Shown: positions 10,939 to 23,641 of the stretch, one piece after another
How the letters are laid out: every line of letters begins with the position of its first letter
Numbering within the stretch: position 1 is the first letter of the stretch
Origin: Elmis aenea
Lineage: Eukaryota > Arthropoda > Insecta > Coleoptera > Elmidae
DNA: 64,000 nt
Reading direction: 5' to 3'
Assembly (NCBI GenBank): GCA_947652605.1
Contig: OX393579.1
Location: 18,621,674 to 18,685,673 of the forward strand
Notes under the pieces: generated by a model
What the model was told of the DNA's origin: nothing
The model's input: only the letters and a program-made list of their open reading frames with translations
Databases searched by the model: none
Position numbers and translations under genes: made by a program

Positions 10939-12135
10939 CAGGGACTAAAAACGAAAAAAATTCCGTTGGTTTCTGTTCGGAACGAAAACGAAATATATCG
11001 ATTTCGTTCTTTTCGTTCTAACCGAAAAATTCTTTTTTCGTTTTCGTGAACCGAAATAATAACGGTTAAAACCGGTTTCACAATATTTTTTTGTCGTCAA
11101 AAAAATCAATTTTTTTTCTAGTCAACACAACCCTCTATAAATACGATAACAATATTTGCATCTCAACTAAAATATAAACGAGACGATGGGGTTTGATGCT
11201 CACGGACAGCATATTTTTTAGACTGGCGAACCATCGCCATATTACATTTACCAAAACGTTAAACACATTAACATTTAACCATTTTATTAAGTTTAACACC
11301 CGTAAGGTGCAAAAACACAACCTGATTAGGTTAAATTAGACACACGATCTTTATCTAAAAATATGCAAATAAAGCAAGTGCTGTTTTAAATTTGTTTTAG
11401 TACTAAAAATCTATGCATTTGAATTAAATAAGATCCTGTTGTAATGTTGTAATTATTTAAAAAGACAAAAGAATGAATTCAAGTGGATAATTTACTAAAT
11501 GTTATAAATAAAAAAGATATTTAAAAAAAACTTATATTAACTTGAAATATACTTTAACTTTATAGTTTGTACATACCATACAATATACATTTTCACATTC
11601 CGTTAAATCTTACTAGCAACACATCTTCCAATAAATCTTCTTTTACATTAGTCCTTTTCGAAGTAAAAATAAATTTTACTATTATTATGTCTAAACGCAA
11701 ATAAAACATACACATTGATAATATATATCCAATCAAGTGTATATTCTATATTGATGATCTAAAAAACAAATTAGAAATAGAGAATATCTGTACCGTTAAT
11801 TGTGTTACACGAAGTTGCAAGTATAAACAATAAAGTTGTTAATACATATTCACGTAAATATATGGAGAAAAGTGAAGCTCACTTATTTCAAGTGAGATTT
11901 TTTACTGCCTCGTGGAGTCTCGCCAGCACAGAAGGTAAATTCGCGTTTGTGTTTAACAAATAAAATTGGAATACCGACAAAACCGGTTAAAACCGGTTAA
12001 AACCGGTTTTGGAAAATATTTATTTCGTTTTCGTTCTTGAACGAAAAATAATAATTTCGTTTTCGGTTTCGTTTTCGTTCTTAAAAAAAATTCGGTTAAT
12101 TTCGTTTAACGTTTTCGTTCCGTTCTCAGTCCCTG
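10939..12135. mobile_element. Non-autonomous hAT element, TSD ATCTGAAT
   Basis: The terminal inverted repeats start CAGGGACT and are rich in TTTCGTT and ACCGGTT motifs. Perfect 8-bp duplications ATCTGAAT flank the element at 10931-10938 and 12136-12143. Both the TIR start CAGGG and the 8-bp duplication are hallmarks of hAT. At 1197 bp it carries no recognisable transposase. Subterminal AACGAAA repeats may be transposase-binding sites. Confidence 0.9.
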
Positions 12136-12143
12136 ATCTGAAT

Positions 12144-13734
12144 TAATGAAAGCAAAATTAAAATATTTGTTATATTCATTGTTATACACAGTAATATTTA
12201 AGTGTAGATTGAGTAAGTGTAGATTAAACAATTGATAACCACCGAAGAAATATAGCTTTTAAATTATTAAGAACGACAAAAACAACCGTACGTTCTTTAA
12301 ATCAATTTCTCAACAACAGTTGACACAAAACCCATTTCAACTGTTCATACCTTGCCAATAAATCAATTATTCATATTTTTATGTAGAACTTACGACACAT
12401 TGAATTACACATCTCCTTTGTAAGTGATTTATTGTGCGTCATCGATATTCGGTTGAACGGATGATTTATAAAACATATGCCGACCTTTAGGGAGCTATCG
12501 ACTTTTATGAATTTACCAGTTCGCTGGACGTCTTCAAAAAGAACCTAATGCGATAATATTAATAAGCTTATGCTCTCGATACAAGTAAAGGTACTTTGTA
12601 TCCACTTGTAAACCATTTCACTCAAAAGCAAGGTTTAGGAATTACCTGTTGACCTGTTTACCTAATTTCTGAAAATTATACACATTATTGCACAATATTC
12701 GTCTGTAAAAGTACCAGCAAAAATCAAGCAATTACCAACTGGTCCTTTAATTTTTTTTCGCTACTGTGGGGTAAACTGAACAATGACAAAAAGAAAAATT
12801 AACCTTTTTATTAATTCTGAAATATCGTAGATAAAACGTTAAAAAAAAACGTTATAAATTTTATCAGGCTACATAATAAATTTATTAAAAAACTCAAATG
12901 TACCTTTTTTTGTTATAAGAAATAAAGGATTTTCAAACCATAAATATTTTTTGTACAATTCTGCATTAACCCTTTCGCTGCGACACTCGTTTCTACAAGT
13001 CGTGTTCGCTGTTCGGCTTTCGACAGACAGGTAGTGCGGATTATTTCGGTTCCCGCAGTCAGATCCCTGCACCTTGCGTATTAATACGGTTACCGCAGTC
13101 AGAGTATAGGTTCGACGTAAAAAAATTGATAACAAATTTTTTTAAATTTTTAATTATTGTTTGCACACAAAGAATTACATAAATAAACTATACAAATGAT
13201 CTTAGGGCAAACCAAAACGTAATAATAACTAAAATAAAATTATGCATAATGCAAATATTTGTAAAAAATGAGTTTTTAAGAAGTAAAATCGTATTGAGAA
13301 TGGTATTTTCAAAACAAGGCACCATGCAGGTGAATCGCAAATTTTGATACAGAAACTGCGTGCTACAGATGCGCATTCATTTCGTGAATAATGGCGACTA
13401 ACAGCTGATTTTGAACATCTGCAGCTAAAGGAAATATAAACAATAGGGATAACAGTTTATTCTTGGTAATCCGAAGCAGGATGTTGTTATTGTTTAAAAT
13501 GGCAATTACAAAGGATAAATAAATTGTTTTAAGAGGGAGTGGATATCTGTGTTTACACTGTTTAGGCGCATGTTCATGGGCAGTAACTTGTACATAAAAT
13601 TGTATCAGTGGCACACACAGTTTCAAATGAATGGAATTCTGTTCTGAAATCTGTGCAAGAAAAATAATACAAGATATTTTGTATTAAATTTTATATAGAA
13701 ATTTGCACCGTGTCGCACGGGCTTTAAACACAAA
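12144..13734. other. AT-rich stretch with no recognised gene
   Basis: No element boundaries or conserved protein motifs were found, except an isolated TTAACCCTTTCGCTGC at about 12966. That sequence resembles a piggyBac-type end with a TTAA target, but it has no partner here. Confidence 0.4.
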
Positions 13735-14760
13735 ATTCTTGTATCAAGAGAGAGGAAAGTTATTTTAATGACAAAATTGAAAGACGGTATTTTAATGATG
13801 ATATTTCTTTTAACAAAATCAATATACTTTTAGAAGATAGTCGTTATTAGGGTTTCTTTCCCGGGATCCCGGTCCATTTTAAGCTATTTTATATTTTCCG
13901 GGAAATGCTTTTTGTCCCGGGAATACCCGGGATTTTAAAAAAGTGTTGTTTTCGTTTATTTTGTGCTAAGATTTTTGTAATACTATCATAACTTATCAGA
14001 ATTTTATGCTTAAAATGTCTTTACTAACAGTAAATTATGGAAAAATAATGTTTCTCTTTTAGTATGGCGCAAAGAAGCCCGGTCTCCATTACAAAGTTAA
14101 TATCTTCAAATACTTTTCCAGTTTTATTTTTGTGTACCCTGGTAATGCGAAGCAAAATAGCTTATAAATGAAATTTTATTGATAATAACGAAGTTTCTTT
14201 GCTGCTAGATGCTCTCAAGACAATTTCACTTACATCAATAGAGCATTTTATGCAGCAGGACTTTTTGTTAATAAATTAAGAAAAAGACTAATTGACTAAA
14301 GCACAGATCACCTTTGTTTTCTTAAATCACATTACAAAAATTCATTGTAATAATTATATTATTGTATTCATAAATATGAAATTGCAATAGAAAGGTTATA
14401 ATTCCCAAATGTATGTTTCTCTCACCAATATTATTGAATTATTTGTAATAATCATGGAGCAAAATGTATTACATACATGACTTGGAGTTGTTTTTAAGTA
14501 ATAAACCGCTCCCTTAATTTTTTGGGTTATTTATTTAAAAATATTGACATAATTTATTAAATCCCGGGATCCCGGGAAATCCCGGGACAAAGGCCGATTT
14601 CTTCCCGGAATCCCGGGACAAGCAAAATGGTCAAATATGAGAAACCCTAGTCGTTATCAATGATGATCGTCGCTACAGCTGCGTGAGAGTAAATAAATAA
14701 ATACATAAAATTGCTACTTGTGGACGGACTAGTTTCGAATTTTAGAAGAGATCTTTCATA
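13735..14760 (+). repeat. Dispersed low-copy repeat, copy 1, split by a hAT element
   Basis: Outside the hAT insertion the flanks (to 13847 and from 14658) read GATGATCGTCGCTACAGCTG, then GAGTAAATAAATAAA and CTAGTTTCGAATTTTAG. Related sequence is found at 21290-21535 and in part at 54760-54870. The nature of the repeat is unknown. Confidence 0.45.
13848..14649. mobile_element. Non-autonomous hAT element, TSD GTCGTTAT
   Basis: The ends are TAGGGTTTCT and AGAAACCCTA, with subterminal CCCGGGA repeats on both sides. The duplication GTCGTTAT is perfect at 13840-13847 and 14650-14657. The 802-bp interior is AT-rich and non-coding. Confidence 0.88.
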
Positions 14761-16688
14761 AAAAATGCATGACTTTAAATTAAACTTATTTTTAATTAAA
14801 TATGCATCACTCAAATAATAAAAGCTATAATTAAGTTTTAAAACAATTTAAGTACGACTTTACATTATATTTAGCAACTAAGTCGAAAATAATCTAAAGC
14901 ATTTTGCACGTAAATACCACTGAAACCTCGAGTGGGGACTGAGCCACGAAAAGCCCTCTCTCAATATCGTAACAATGTATTCGCGCCTACATATAAACTA
15001 CATACGTCAAATACGAATCAAATTCCTATTTCACAAAATTCGTACCTGTCACTTTGACAACTGAATTTGCAAAAGTTGTGGTACGTAAGTAAAGGAAATA
15101 TTTCACAGAGATGTGTATTTTTTTATCTCCACACATTTTTGTACATCAACAAAAAAACATTTGCATTCAAACTAAATAAAATATACAGAACACGATCTTA
15201 AAATTGTATGCTTTAAAAAACAATTTTAATAACGATTAATTCTGTCATAATAGTCATAATACTACAAAAACGTGTTTTTTTTGTACATCAAACGTGCTAA
15301 ATCAAACTGCATTTATTCTACAGCACAAATTACACATCATAATTCATTTAAAAGAAGTATTTTGGTTTTGCTGAAGCTTATCACGGCTTAGCTGAGCTGA
15401 GTTGGCAATATACCGGGGTTTAGTTTGCATTTAATCCGTTTGCGCGCATATCCGGAAGGCTCAATATTACTACAGCTTTAGGATATTGCTTCTTTTTTGT
15501 TTCATCCTCTTGAAAGCAAAAATTTTCAACGCTGATATGTGATTAAACTGAATTGCATTTTAACTACTTGCGATTGCATGACAGATTATGCAAACAGGTG
15601 ATAAAATAAACAGCGAAATTGAAACTCTTAATCACCCACTCCAATTAAATTAGCTAATTACGGCTAGTCCTTGGAACTAATTTCTAAATGTTACAAAGTT
15701 GGTTGCAATTAAGATTAAATGAGATTAAACTACGATACTTGTCACCGGAAGTATAATTTCTTTCAATATGACGTTGGTCGTTGACATCGATTTCTAATAA
15801 ATGTAAAGATTTTGTTTTAATTTTGCAAATTTAGTTTTATGTTCCTTTGCAAAAAACAAAAACATAAATACTCTTGCCTTACTTGAAAATAACAAAAGTT
15901 TAAGCTTATCTTTAAAAAAATTGTTTTTTGTTAATCTTCATCACCAAAGAGTTATTTTTTTTATAACGTTTTTGTTAATGATCAAGAGAAACTGTAAGCT
16001 TATTTTATAAAACGTTAAAAAAGTCTGTTTTGATTATTATTACGAGCAAAATATTCATTTCTTCAGAGCTCAGTTTAGTATGATATTTCCAAAAAATCGT
16101 CTATAAGTTTAATTAAATAAATCAAAAATTGTGATAATTTAGAACAAATAGAAAACAATGAGACTTTTAACATAAAACAAATGCCTCATACGCCTGATAG
16201 TATTATTAGTCGTATTTGTGCTACCTTTGATAGTCCCAATTGGCCGATACCTACCTTATAGTATTATTAGTCATATTCGTGATAGGATTAACAGTTGTGT
16301 TTAGGCGCAAATTATATTAATAGCTTAATTAATAGTGAATTATAGCGAATAATACCTATCCTATTTCAATGTTTATTTTGAAAATCTATAAACAGATACC
16401 GTTAAAAATTATTGAGATCTGCTTAATGGTTTCTAAATTATAAGGAAACTGAGAGAGTAAAAATTCTAACTACGGAGAAAGGATTGATAATTTCAACCTT
16501 TACCAAACATGCAAATTTTTATTTAAACACTTATTTAGGTGCTACACCTTTATTAATTATAAACAATGATTTGATTTTGAAGATGCATAAAAAGATAATC
16601 TACTGTTTGGGAATTCCAAGACTAAATTAATAAATTAATAAAGAATATTTAAATGAATTACATAGCGTAGGTAAGTCTTGACAAAAGA
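14761..16688. other. AT-rich stretch with no recognised gene
   Basis: No conserved protein, splice-bounded exon or paired repeat could be recognised. A local direct repeat, TAGTATTATTAGTC(A/G)TATT, occurs at about 16198 and 16259. Confidence 0.4.
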
Positions 16689-16697
16689 CATTTTTAT

Positions 16698-17284
16698 GGG
16701 TCTAGGAACATTCTTCGCCCGCAATTCTTCGCCCACATTTCTTCCCCCCCATTTCTTCGCCGCCACATGTAAAATAATCTGTAAAAATTACGTTATAAAT
16801 AAAAACAATTACATTTACAAACAAAATTTGTGATGCGCTTGTATGCGGCAAATAATTGTGGCGGCGAAGAATTGTGGCAGCAAAGAATTGTGTAGGCGAA
16901 GAATTGTGGGCGAAGAATTGTGGGCGAAGACTTGAGGGCGAAGAATTGTGGGCGAAGAATTGTGTAGGCGAAGAATTGTGGGCGAAGAATTGTAGGCGAA
17001 GAATTGTGGGCGAAGACTTGAGGGCGAAGAATTGTGGGCGAAGAATTTTGGGCGAAGAATTTTGGGCGAAGAATTGTGGGCGAAGAATTGTGGGCGAAGA
17101 TTGTGTGCGAATAATTGTAAAGGCGAAGAATTGTGGGCGAAGAATTGTGGGCGAAGATTGTGTGCGAAGAATTGTGGAGGCGAAGAATTGTGGGCGAAGA
17201 ATTGTGGGCGAAGAATTGTGGGCGAAGAATTGTGGGCGAAGAATTGTGGGCGAAGAATTGTGGGCGAAGAATGTTCCGGACACG
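16698..17284. mobile_element. Asymmetric foldback made of a 14-bp minisatellite
   Basis: The left end, GGAACATTCTTCGCCC (16705), is the exact complement of the right end at 17262-17277. The left arm has about three to four inverted minisatellite units (to about 16760). The right arm has an array of about 30. A central unique stretch of about 90 bp separates them. CATTTTTAT at 16689-16697 and 17285-17293 is a candidate target duplication of hAT-like length. Confidence 0.65.
16855..17275 (+). repeat. Minisatellite, unit GGCGAAGAATTGTG (14 bp)
   Basis: About 30 head-to-tail copies, with variants such as GGCGAAGACTTGAG and insertions of 1-3 bp (GTAGGCGAAG). The repeated unit has no stop codon in any of the six frames, which explains the long overlapping open frames on both strands. 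These are not taken to be genes. Confidence 0.9.
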
Positions 17285-17293
17285 CATTTTTAT

Positions 17294-18151
17294 ACGCCTG
17301 ATTTCCACTTTACATATTTTTGTGAAATTTTATTCATATTTATAGGGTTCTATTCTTATTTATTAGGCAATTATTTAAATAACCACATCATTTGTTTATT
17401 TATAAATTAAATTTTTAGTTACAAGCGGAACAGAACAAAATTGGCGCCATCCAACTTAACGTAAATAGTAGGTAAATGAATTTTCTTACCGATATTCGAA
17501 AAATCTTTCCTGACCGTTCTAACACCATTATTTACTTAAAGATACTGAAAAATTAGCACATCATTAAATGTGTAACCGTAACCTGAAATGACCGCTTCGC
17601 CAACTGCATTAATACCCGACACTGACCAAATTTAAATCGTACATTTACATATTTGGTAACTAATAATAAGTTCAACAAGATCCGCCAAGCTATTAGTGAG
17701 TATAAACGTTATGTGATGTAAAAAACTGGCCGAAGTTATCGTAATGTTTAACACAGATGTGAGTTTACTAACTGCGAGGTAACAAACTTAAGACATAACT
17801 TATATAGACCTTGTGAATCGCAACGAAGGGGATGATAAATAAGAAAATAATAACTAGATTTTTATGCCTCGTAAAAACTTGCCGAGACGCAGTATTTGGC
17901 AACACATAAATCCCCATATCAGATCTCATACGTATTTTACAAATAATACCGTAATAAAAGGCTTTTTTAGATGAGTAGGCTTTGAATTATTCGTGGCAAA
18001 TAGAAGAGTATTGCAACCATATTATTAAAAAAAAATACAATTTAATGAAACTCTATATTGTTGTAATTAATATAATCTACATACAAGGTGAATATTCGTA
18101 ATTACGGTATAATAACAATGGATAAGTTTCATTGAAGAGCAATGATAATGT
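17294..18151. other. AT-rich stretch with no recognised gene
   Basis: No gene or paired repeat was recognised. Confidence 0.4.
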
Positions 18152-18420
18152 ACGAGGTGCTATCCAAAAGTTCCAGAAATTCGCCGGCCTTAGCTAAGTT
18201 GCTTAACATTTTTTATTCTTCTCCATGTCCTTCGATGCAGCCCCTTTTGCATCAGTAAAGCCATCCCAGTAGTGGACTTCCATTATCAGAAGCTATGCTG
18301 GGAGTTACTTGCGAGTGCGTTTTCATCATGTTCTGCGATTCAAAATGAGTCTCCTACAGGTTTTAAAGCAGTGCGCTCTTTGAGCATCAATATTAACTTT
18401 TGAAATAAAAATACTCAGAG
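18152..18420 (-). mobile_element. Possible mariner-like relic
   Basis: TACGAGGTGCTATCCAAAAG at 18151 resembles mariner terminal inverted repeats placed next to a TA. The following 250 bp read toward the end on the minus strand with a cysteine-rich, broken frame that could be a transposase tail. No partner TIR was found and the protein match is weak. Confidence 0.35.
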
Positions 18421-18635
18421 ACGACGAGGTTGGGGGAGTGTAAGTACGAGCTTAAAACTGCCGAACAACGAGCGACGTGTAGGTAAGCACATTGAACTCA
18501 TTTTACGGAAAAAAAATCACTAAAACATTAAAAATATTCACCAAAAGTGCTTTGGATGGTTATTAACACAAGGTTTAAATCCGTTGCATTTACACTGGTG
18601 ACTTGTTTTTTCACAATATAGTTTTTCCTTTCAAT

Positions 18636-18706
18636 TCTTTGCGCCCCCTTCGGATATCTGGCTTCCCCTAGGGGACGCGCCCAACTGGTTAAGAACTACC
18701 GGCTTA
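18636..18706. mobile_element. hAT 3' terminal relic
   Basis: GCGCCCCCTTC, then CCCTAGGGGACGCGCCCAAC and GGTTAAGAACTACCGG, resemble the right end of the hAT element at 27560-27617. Only one end is seen. Confidence 0.45.
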
Positions 18707-20107
18707 AACCATCTTAGCATTTACCTTAGAGTCCTTAGAGCGATTCAAGCTTAATTATGCAACAATCCAATTTCGGAAACTTTAGAGTAAAACGTCGTTT
18801 TCCATGGATTGATGTTAAATTTTAAATAATTGACACCAAAGAACACAACGCAAATTAGAAAAGTTTATTGTAATATGTAAATTTTTTGTTCTTAAAAATA
18901 CTTACTAATTGCAGCTTCATGAAAAATGAGATGATTAGAATAATTTAACCAATTCACTTGCATAAAACTTTCTAGAAAAGTTGATACAATAAGTTTTACA
19001 AAGGAATGATTTTTTTTTTAATTAGTTGAAATACGAAAAAACTTTTTGCATTTACTCAAGCCTGTTTGTACGATTTACCTATTTAATTATAATAATGATG
19101 TCGTAACATGAATGTCACTACAACAATTGAACTAAAATTTCAGGTTACCGCCGTGAAAGTATTGAACTGAACAATGCGATTGAATCTCGCATTGGAAAAA
19201 GCTATTGAAATACTCTCATAAATCTTTCGTCGGTTTAACAACAAACCAATTTTTTGCAATAACTTTCATCTCGTTAAAAGATTCCAAGACGCTTTTCATG
19301 AGATTCGATTGTACATTTCTTACCATAATTTATTTCATTTTCATCGAAATTTTTTGAACTCTTTTCAAATAGCTTTTAATATAATTACTTTTTTTTTAAG
19401 GATATAACGTAATTCAAATTGTGAATGATAATTTTAGCACTATTGAGAATAAAATAACAAAACCATCCGTCAATTTTTTTGTAATAAATAAAGTTTAAGC
19501 ACAAAAAAAAATTGTTTATAATTTATCGTAATGTTTAGTAACTTATTCTTTTAACTCAGATCTTCCCAAAATGAAGATATTCGAGCACGACATGCCATTC
19601 ACTTATTCAATAATTCCACTACAAAATTTAGATATTAAACACATAATTTCAGTAAAAAACAGTTGAACACCGTACTTACAATTATTTTGTGCAAATTACT
19701 ATACCAAGTCAAACAATGCACATAATAAAATATGTCTAACCTAATAAATTTTTTATAGAGAAAAATCCATATCGTGCTAAACCACATAATGGAACGCTTT
19801 TTAAGATGTATGATCTCATAACAAAGGTTCAAAATTCACTATGAAAAACTGCACAATCGTCTAGGTCTAGGGAAATGTGCATCCATTCATTATCACTATA
19901 ACAGTTATTAGCATCTGAAAGCGTTATATTATGTAAATTTTCGACATGTATATATTCAAAAGCTTTATTCACCTCAAATTATGTATAATAATATATGTAA
20001 AACGCGATTTATAAATTTGGAGATAGTATTATTTGTTAAATATTACAACATAAACGCAAATAAATTCAAAATAAAATGCGTCACCACTTCTTCGCCAAAC
20101 ATAGTGT
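18707..20107. other. AT-rich stretch with no recognised gene
   Basis: Nothing recognisable was found here. Confidence 0.4.
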
Positions 20108-20407
20108 GTATATGTCGTAGGCATAATGTGAAATCCGGCATTTTATAAAACGCCTAGGCATTTTATAAAAAGCCGGCAAAACGAGCAAATTATGACTTTT
20201 TCTTAGACCCATACATTTGTGTTCATACAAAAAAAAAGTTTTAACCAACCTTTAACCTGACCTTCATTCATTTGGTCAGTAGTAGAGGGTCAGGTTAAAG
20301 GTTGGTTAAAGTTTTTTTTTTAAATAAATAATAAAAATGAAGCTAATAGTTTTGTGCCTAGGCGTTTTATAAAATGCCGGATTTCACATTATGCCTACGA
20401 CATATAC
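20108..20407. mobile_element. 300-bp inverted-repeat element (MITE-like)
   Basis: The ends GTATATGTCGTAGGCATAAT and complement are followed by GCATTTTATAAAACGCCTAG and its inverse. A second inner inverted pair (AACCAACCTTTAACCTGACC and complement) surrounds the centre. A diverged copy of that inner module is found inside the element at 58792-60105 (59560-59650). Confidence 0.8.
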
Positions 20408-20771
20408 AAAGTTTAAGATGTCGTTCCGAGAAGTCTAAATAACCTTTGTATATTAAAAGAATTTTGAAAAAATTAGAGTCAAAACAATTAGCATTTAACT
20501 AAGACAGATAAATTAGTTCTACAATATACGAGGCGTATGTCAACAGTAAGGGTCGATCTCTAATTACTCGTGATTTATAACAAGAAGAACAATCGTGCAT
20601 GCTTGATATTTTCAACTAGTTCATTGGCTAGCTATCGGCACCTTTGCCGTCACTTAACTGCTGCTTGCCTTTCAGTTATAGTGATTTATATGCAGATGGT
20701 ATAAAAAAGCTTATTCCTCTTCATAAAAAGTGCTTGGAAAGCATTGTGGCTATATAGAAAAATGAGCTGCA

Positions 20772-20962
20772 TATACAGGGTGATCCACATAGAAGGGCCA
20801 CTATTGGGATCTCACAAACAGTAATAGCTACAAAGAAGTTTGAATTAGACAAATTGTTCCCCTTTCAGAAAGGGGAACAATTTGTCTAACGTTAACTTTT
20901 TTGTAGCTCTTACCGTTAACGAGATCCCAATAGTGGCCCTTCTATGTGGACCACCCTGTATA
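20772..20962. mobile_element. 191-bp foldback with TATACAGGGTG ends
   Basis: This is a compact, nearly complete hairpin. TATACAGGGTGATCCACATA pairs with the right end, and the centre is the palindrome TTGTTCCCCTTTCAGAAAGG with its flanking complement. It shares terminal sequence with the larger foldbacks and is the shortest member. Confidence 0.85.
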
Positions 20963-21289
20963 CAAATATAAAAACAGCAAAATATATTTTTTCTATAAGT
21001 TTACTTTTGACATACGTCTCGTATTTCAGTTTTTGAGATATATTCTACTAAAATGTTTATGTTTTTTATATCTTTCTAATTTAAACAGTTAAAAAAACAG
21101 TTTATTGTTGGAGACAGAAGCAAGTTGACAAATCTATAATAACAGAATTATAACTTTAGGCTTTTCTCTAATAAGCAATGACTTCACAATCAACAGCACC
21201 AGACGCAAATTTGTACAACACAAAACATTTAATAAACTTTAATGAAGCATAATTTTAGGTGAAGCAAAAACTGTTTTGACAAAATTAGG
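20963..21289. other. AT-rich stretch with no recognised gene
   Basis: Nothing recognisable was found here. Confidence 0.4.
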
Positions 21290-21535
21290 TGCTAGGGTGT
21301 TAATAAAAATTTTTAAACATAAAATTATTATTTGATAAAACGAAAAGCTGTATTCATAAAGTTATCAGAAGAATGAAGTCAACATTATTGTCGGTAATAA
21401 TCGTTGCTACGACAGCTGCAAGTGATTAAATAAAAAAAGTGAAAAATTTTTGACGAAGACACGAAAGTCTTGAAACTGGTCCAACATTTCTACAAGAGAC
21501 CCTTAAATTATTAAGGGTCTCTTGTAGAAATGTAT
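21290..21535 (+). repeat. Dispersed low-copy repeat, copy 2, ending in a perfect hairpin
   Basis: It shares GTCAACATTATTGTCGG, ATCGTTGCTACGACAGCTGC and TAAATAAAAAAAGTG with 13735-14760, allowing for divergence. A perfect hairpin at 21487-21533 (CATTTCTACAAGAGACCCTT and its complement) follows. A partial copy near 54820 has GAAACTGG and a TTGTAGAAAT-like end. Confidence 0.45.
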
Positions 21536-21844
21536 TAACAAAAATCATTAAACTTTTTTAATCAAATGGTGGAGGCGGCGGATGTAAACAGGTTGATCAC
21601 ATCTGAAATTGTTAGTAAATGAATTTACGATTTAATTCAGGTCAAAAGACAAGTCTAAAATAGCCTAGTGGCAAGCTGTATAGCAAAGCAGAATACGACT
21701 GCAAAAGGGCTTAACCATTTACACATAAAATAAAACTGCATCTTAATATCGCTGCCTTGACTAAGCATAAAATGGAAAAAATTAAATTTAAAGTTTTTTT
21801 ACAATTGTCATTGTAAAAATTTGCAAATAAGAATACTTACTTCA

Positions 21845-22982
21845 GAAATTGTAGCAAAAAATACAAACATATTGAATTTCTTTTACTCTCATAACTTTTT
21901 GTTTTAATCGTTTAATCAATTATACAGGGTGAGTTATTAGTGGCGGATCGGTCGATTGTGGCTAAACGGTTTGAGATAGAAAGTTGATTCAAACGGTATT
22001 CCATAGTTTTTTCTTCCGAACACGATAAAAATATTTTTAAATATACAGGGTGAGTCACCTCTCTGGAACCAATAGCAACTTTTATATTTCAAATACAACA
22101 CCCCATTTTTTATTTAATATTCTTGACCGCCTTCATTTTACCTTTACATCGATATAAAATAGTACTGGTTTTTATGCGGCCTTGTCACTAAAAAAAAAAA
22201 AAATTTCAAAATTTTTCAAGGTCTTAAGTCTTTATTTAAAGAATTCTCCTGAAGTCATTTTTCGAAGCACAGAGTTGTAATTTGGTAAGGACATGCAGAA
22301 AACATTGCTCTATTAGCTCGATACGAAAAAGTTTGAATCACGCATACACGGTGTTCATAAATAGGTGGCAACTTTCCTGATTTTTAAAAGCTCGTAATTC
22401 AATTTTTTCAAATGCAAACCCCTGTATTTTCTTATGTGATCGAATTCGTCTTTAAGAGAGCTTCATTTTTTGTTAAGTATGTCCTATACTCAAAACTTAT
22501 ACTTTTCGAGATATTCGACTTTTTTTTCTAATCGTTATTAAAGCAAATAGGATGCCGTGGAAATCGAAAAAGCTGACTGTTCACTTCACTGGCTATATTT
22601 ACAAATAATGAAACATTTGACAGGTAGAAATGCTACATTTAAGTTCACGGTCTAAAAGAAAAAATGAAATTAAGTGTAATTCTCAAAAATTAAATTATTA
22701 AAAAAAACTAAAATAATAGATACATTCTACATGAAAAAGTACCCCAAAAAAGTACAAATAAAATTAACCTACAGATTGGAACAGAATAGTTATGAGAGAA
22801 TAAAGGAATGAACTTTTTAAATTTTTGCTATAACTCTTGCATTACGAGTAATTATGTACTTTTAAACATAGATTGTAGCTCCTCTCATACCTAAGAATAA
22901 TTCATCTGGTTTAAGCTAAGCTATATCTCTTATAACAAACAAGGTCCCCATGCTGGAATTGTTATTTGGGACACCCTGTAAA
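21845..22982. mobile_element. Composite: foldback A-type arms interrupted by a GGGTGAGT unit
   Basis: 21845-21925 matches the inner left arm of element A (GTTTTAATCGTTTAATCAAT). About 22730-22982 matches the A right arm and ends GGGACACCCTGTA. Between them, from 21926, lies ACAGGGTGAGTTATTAGTGG and a second ACAGGGTGAGTCACCTCTCT at 22046. This unit recurs at 52375-53060. It therefore looks like one foldback unit inserted in another. Confidence 0.7.
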
Positions 22983-23471
22983 TTTCCAACGTCAAATTTA
23001 GTACGTCAATATTAATATAAAATTTAATGTGATCAATTGTGTTTGAATGACGGGAATAGTTAAATATTATCACACTCGTATTTCATGTCGATTTGCTAAC
23101 TTGAAGTTGTAATACAGTTGATTAAACTCCTTGCAAAGGTTGTTGACCATACAGACGCAGCACTATTCGTGAATCAATTGTTGCATGTAATTGCATTATA
23201 AGCAATTAGCGCTGCGGTAATCGATCAAGAGTCCATGAATTTCCTTATTGTCACAATACAATCGCTGAATTGGAGTAAATACTAGTGGAAATTTAAGCTC
23301 AGAGAAAATTACGCGCTTTGCATTTTGGTGCTCAGAGCTGATACGGCATTAAACGACTAATCACTTTTTTTGAATGCAGGTGATCGTGGAAGATAACGCT
23401 GATGATCCAATCTTAAGTTGACGCTCTATTACTGCATAGGTGGCTTCATTGTTATCAGTAGTAATATCACA
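22983..23471. other. AT-rich stretch with no recognised gene
   Basis: Nothing recognisable was found here. Confidence 0.4.
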
Positions 23472-23622
23472 AATGCATTGAAAATTATCGATAATTTTTT
23501 GGTAAATATGACTGAATGCAAGTTGAGCTGAAAAAAAAATAAGTCTACGAAGTGACGAGTGATTTTTTCTAATTCAACTTGCATGAGTGAAGATTTGCCA
23601 AAAATTATAGATTATTTGCAAT
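23472..23622. repeat. 151-bp imperfect inverted repeat
   Basis: GCATTGAAAATTATCGATAA pairs imperfectly with ATTATAGATTATTTGCAATG, and GAATGCAAGTTGAGCTGAAA with TAATTCAACTTGCATG. The loop holds AAGTCTACGAAGTGACGAG. Confidence 0.65.
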
Positions 23623-23641
23623 GCACGAGTTATATTTTGTC

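Noticed and set aside
11135..11320. 61-codon minus-strand frame inside the hAT element at 10939
   Set aside because: No similarity to hAT transposase motifs. The frame is short and hydrophobic.
12869..13626. Three minus-strand frames of 62-88 codons
   Set aside because: No conserved motifs, splice context or neighbours supporting a gene.
16702..17410. Five long overlapping reading frames on both strands (up to 193 codons)
   Set aside because: They are produced by the 14-bp minisatellite, whose unit lacks stops in all frames.
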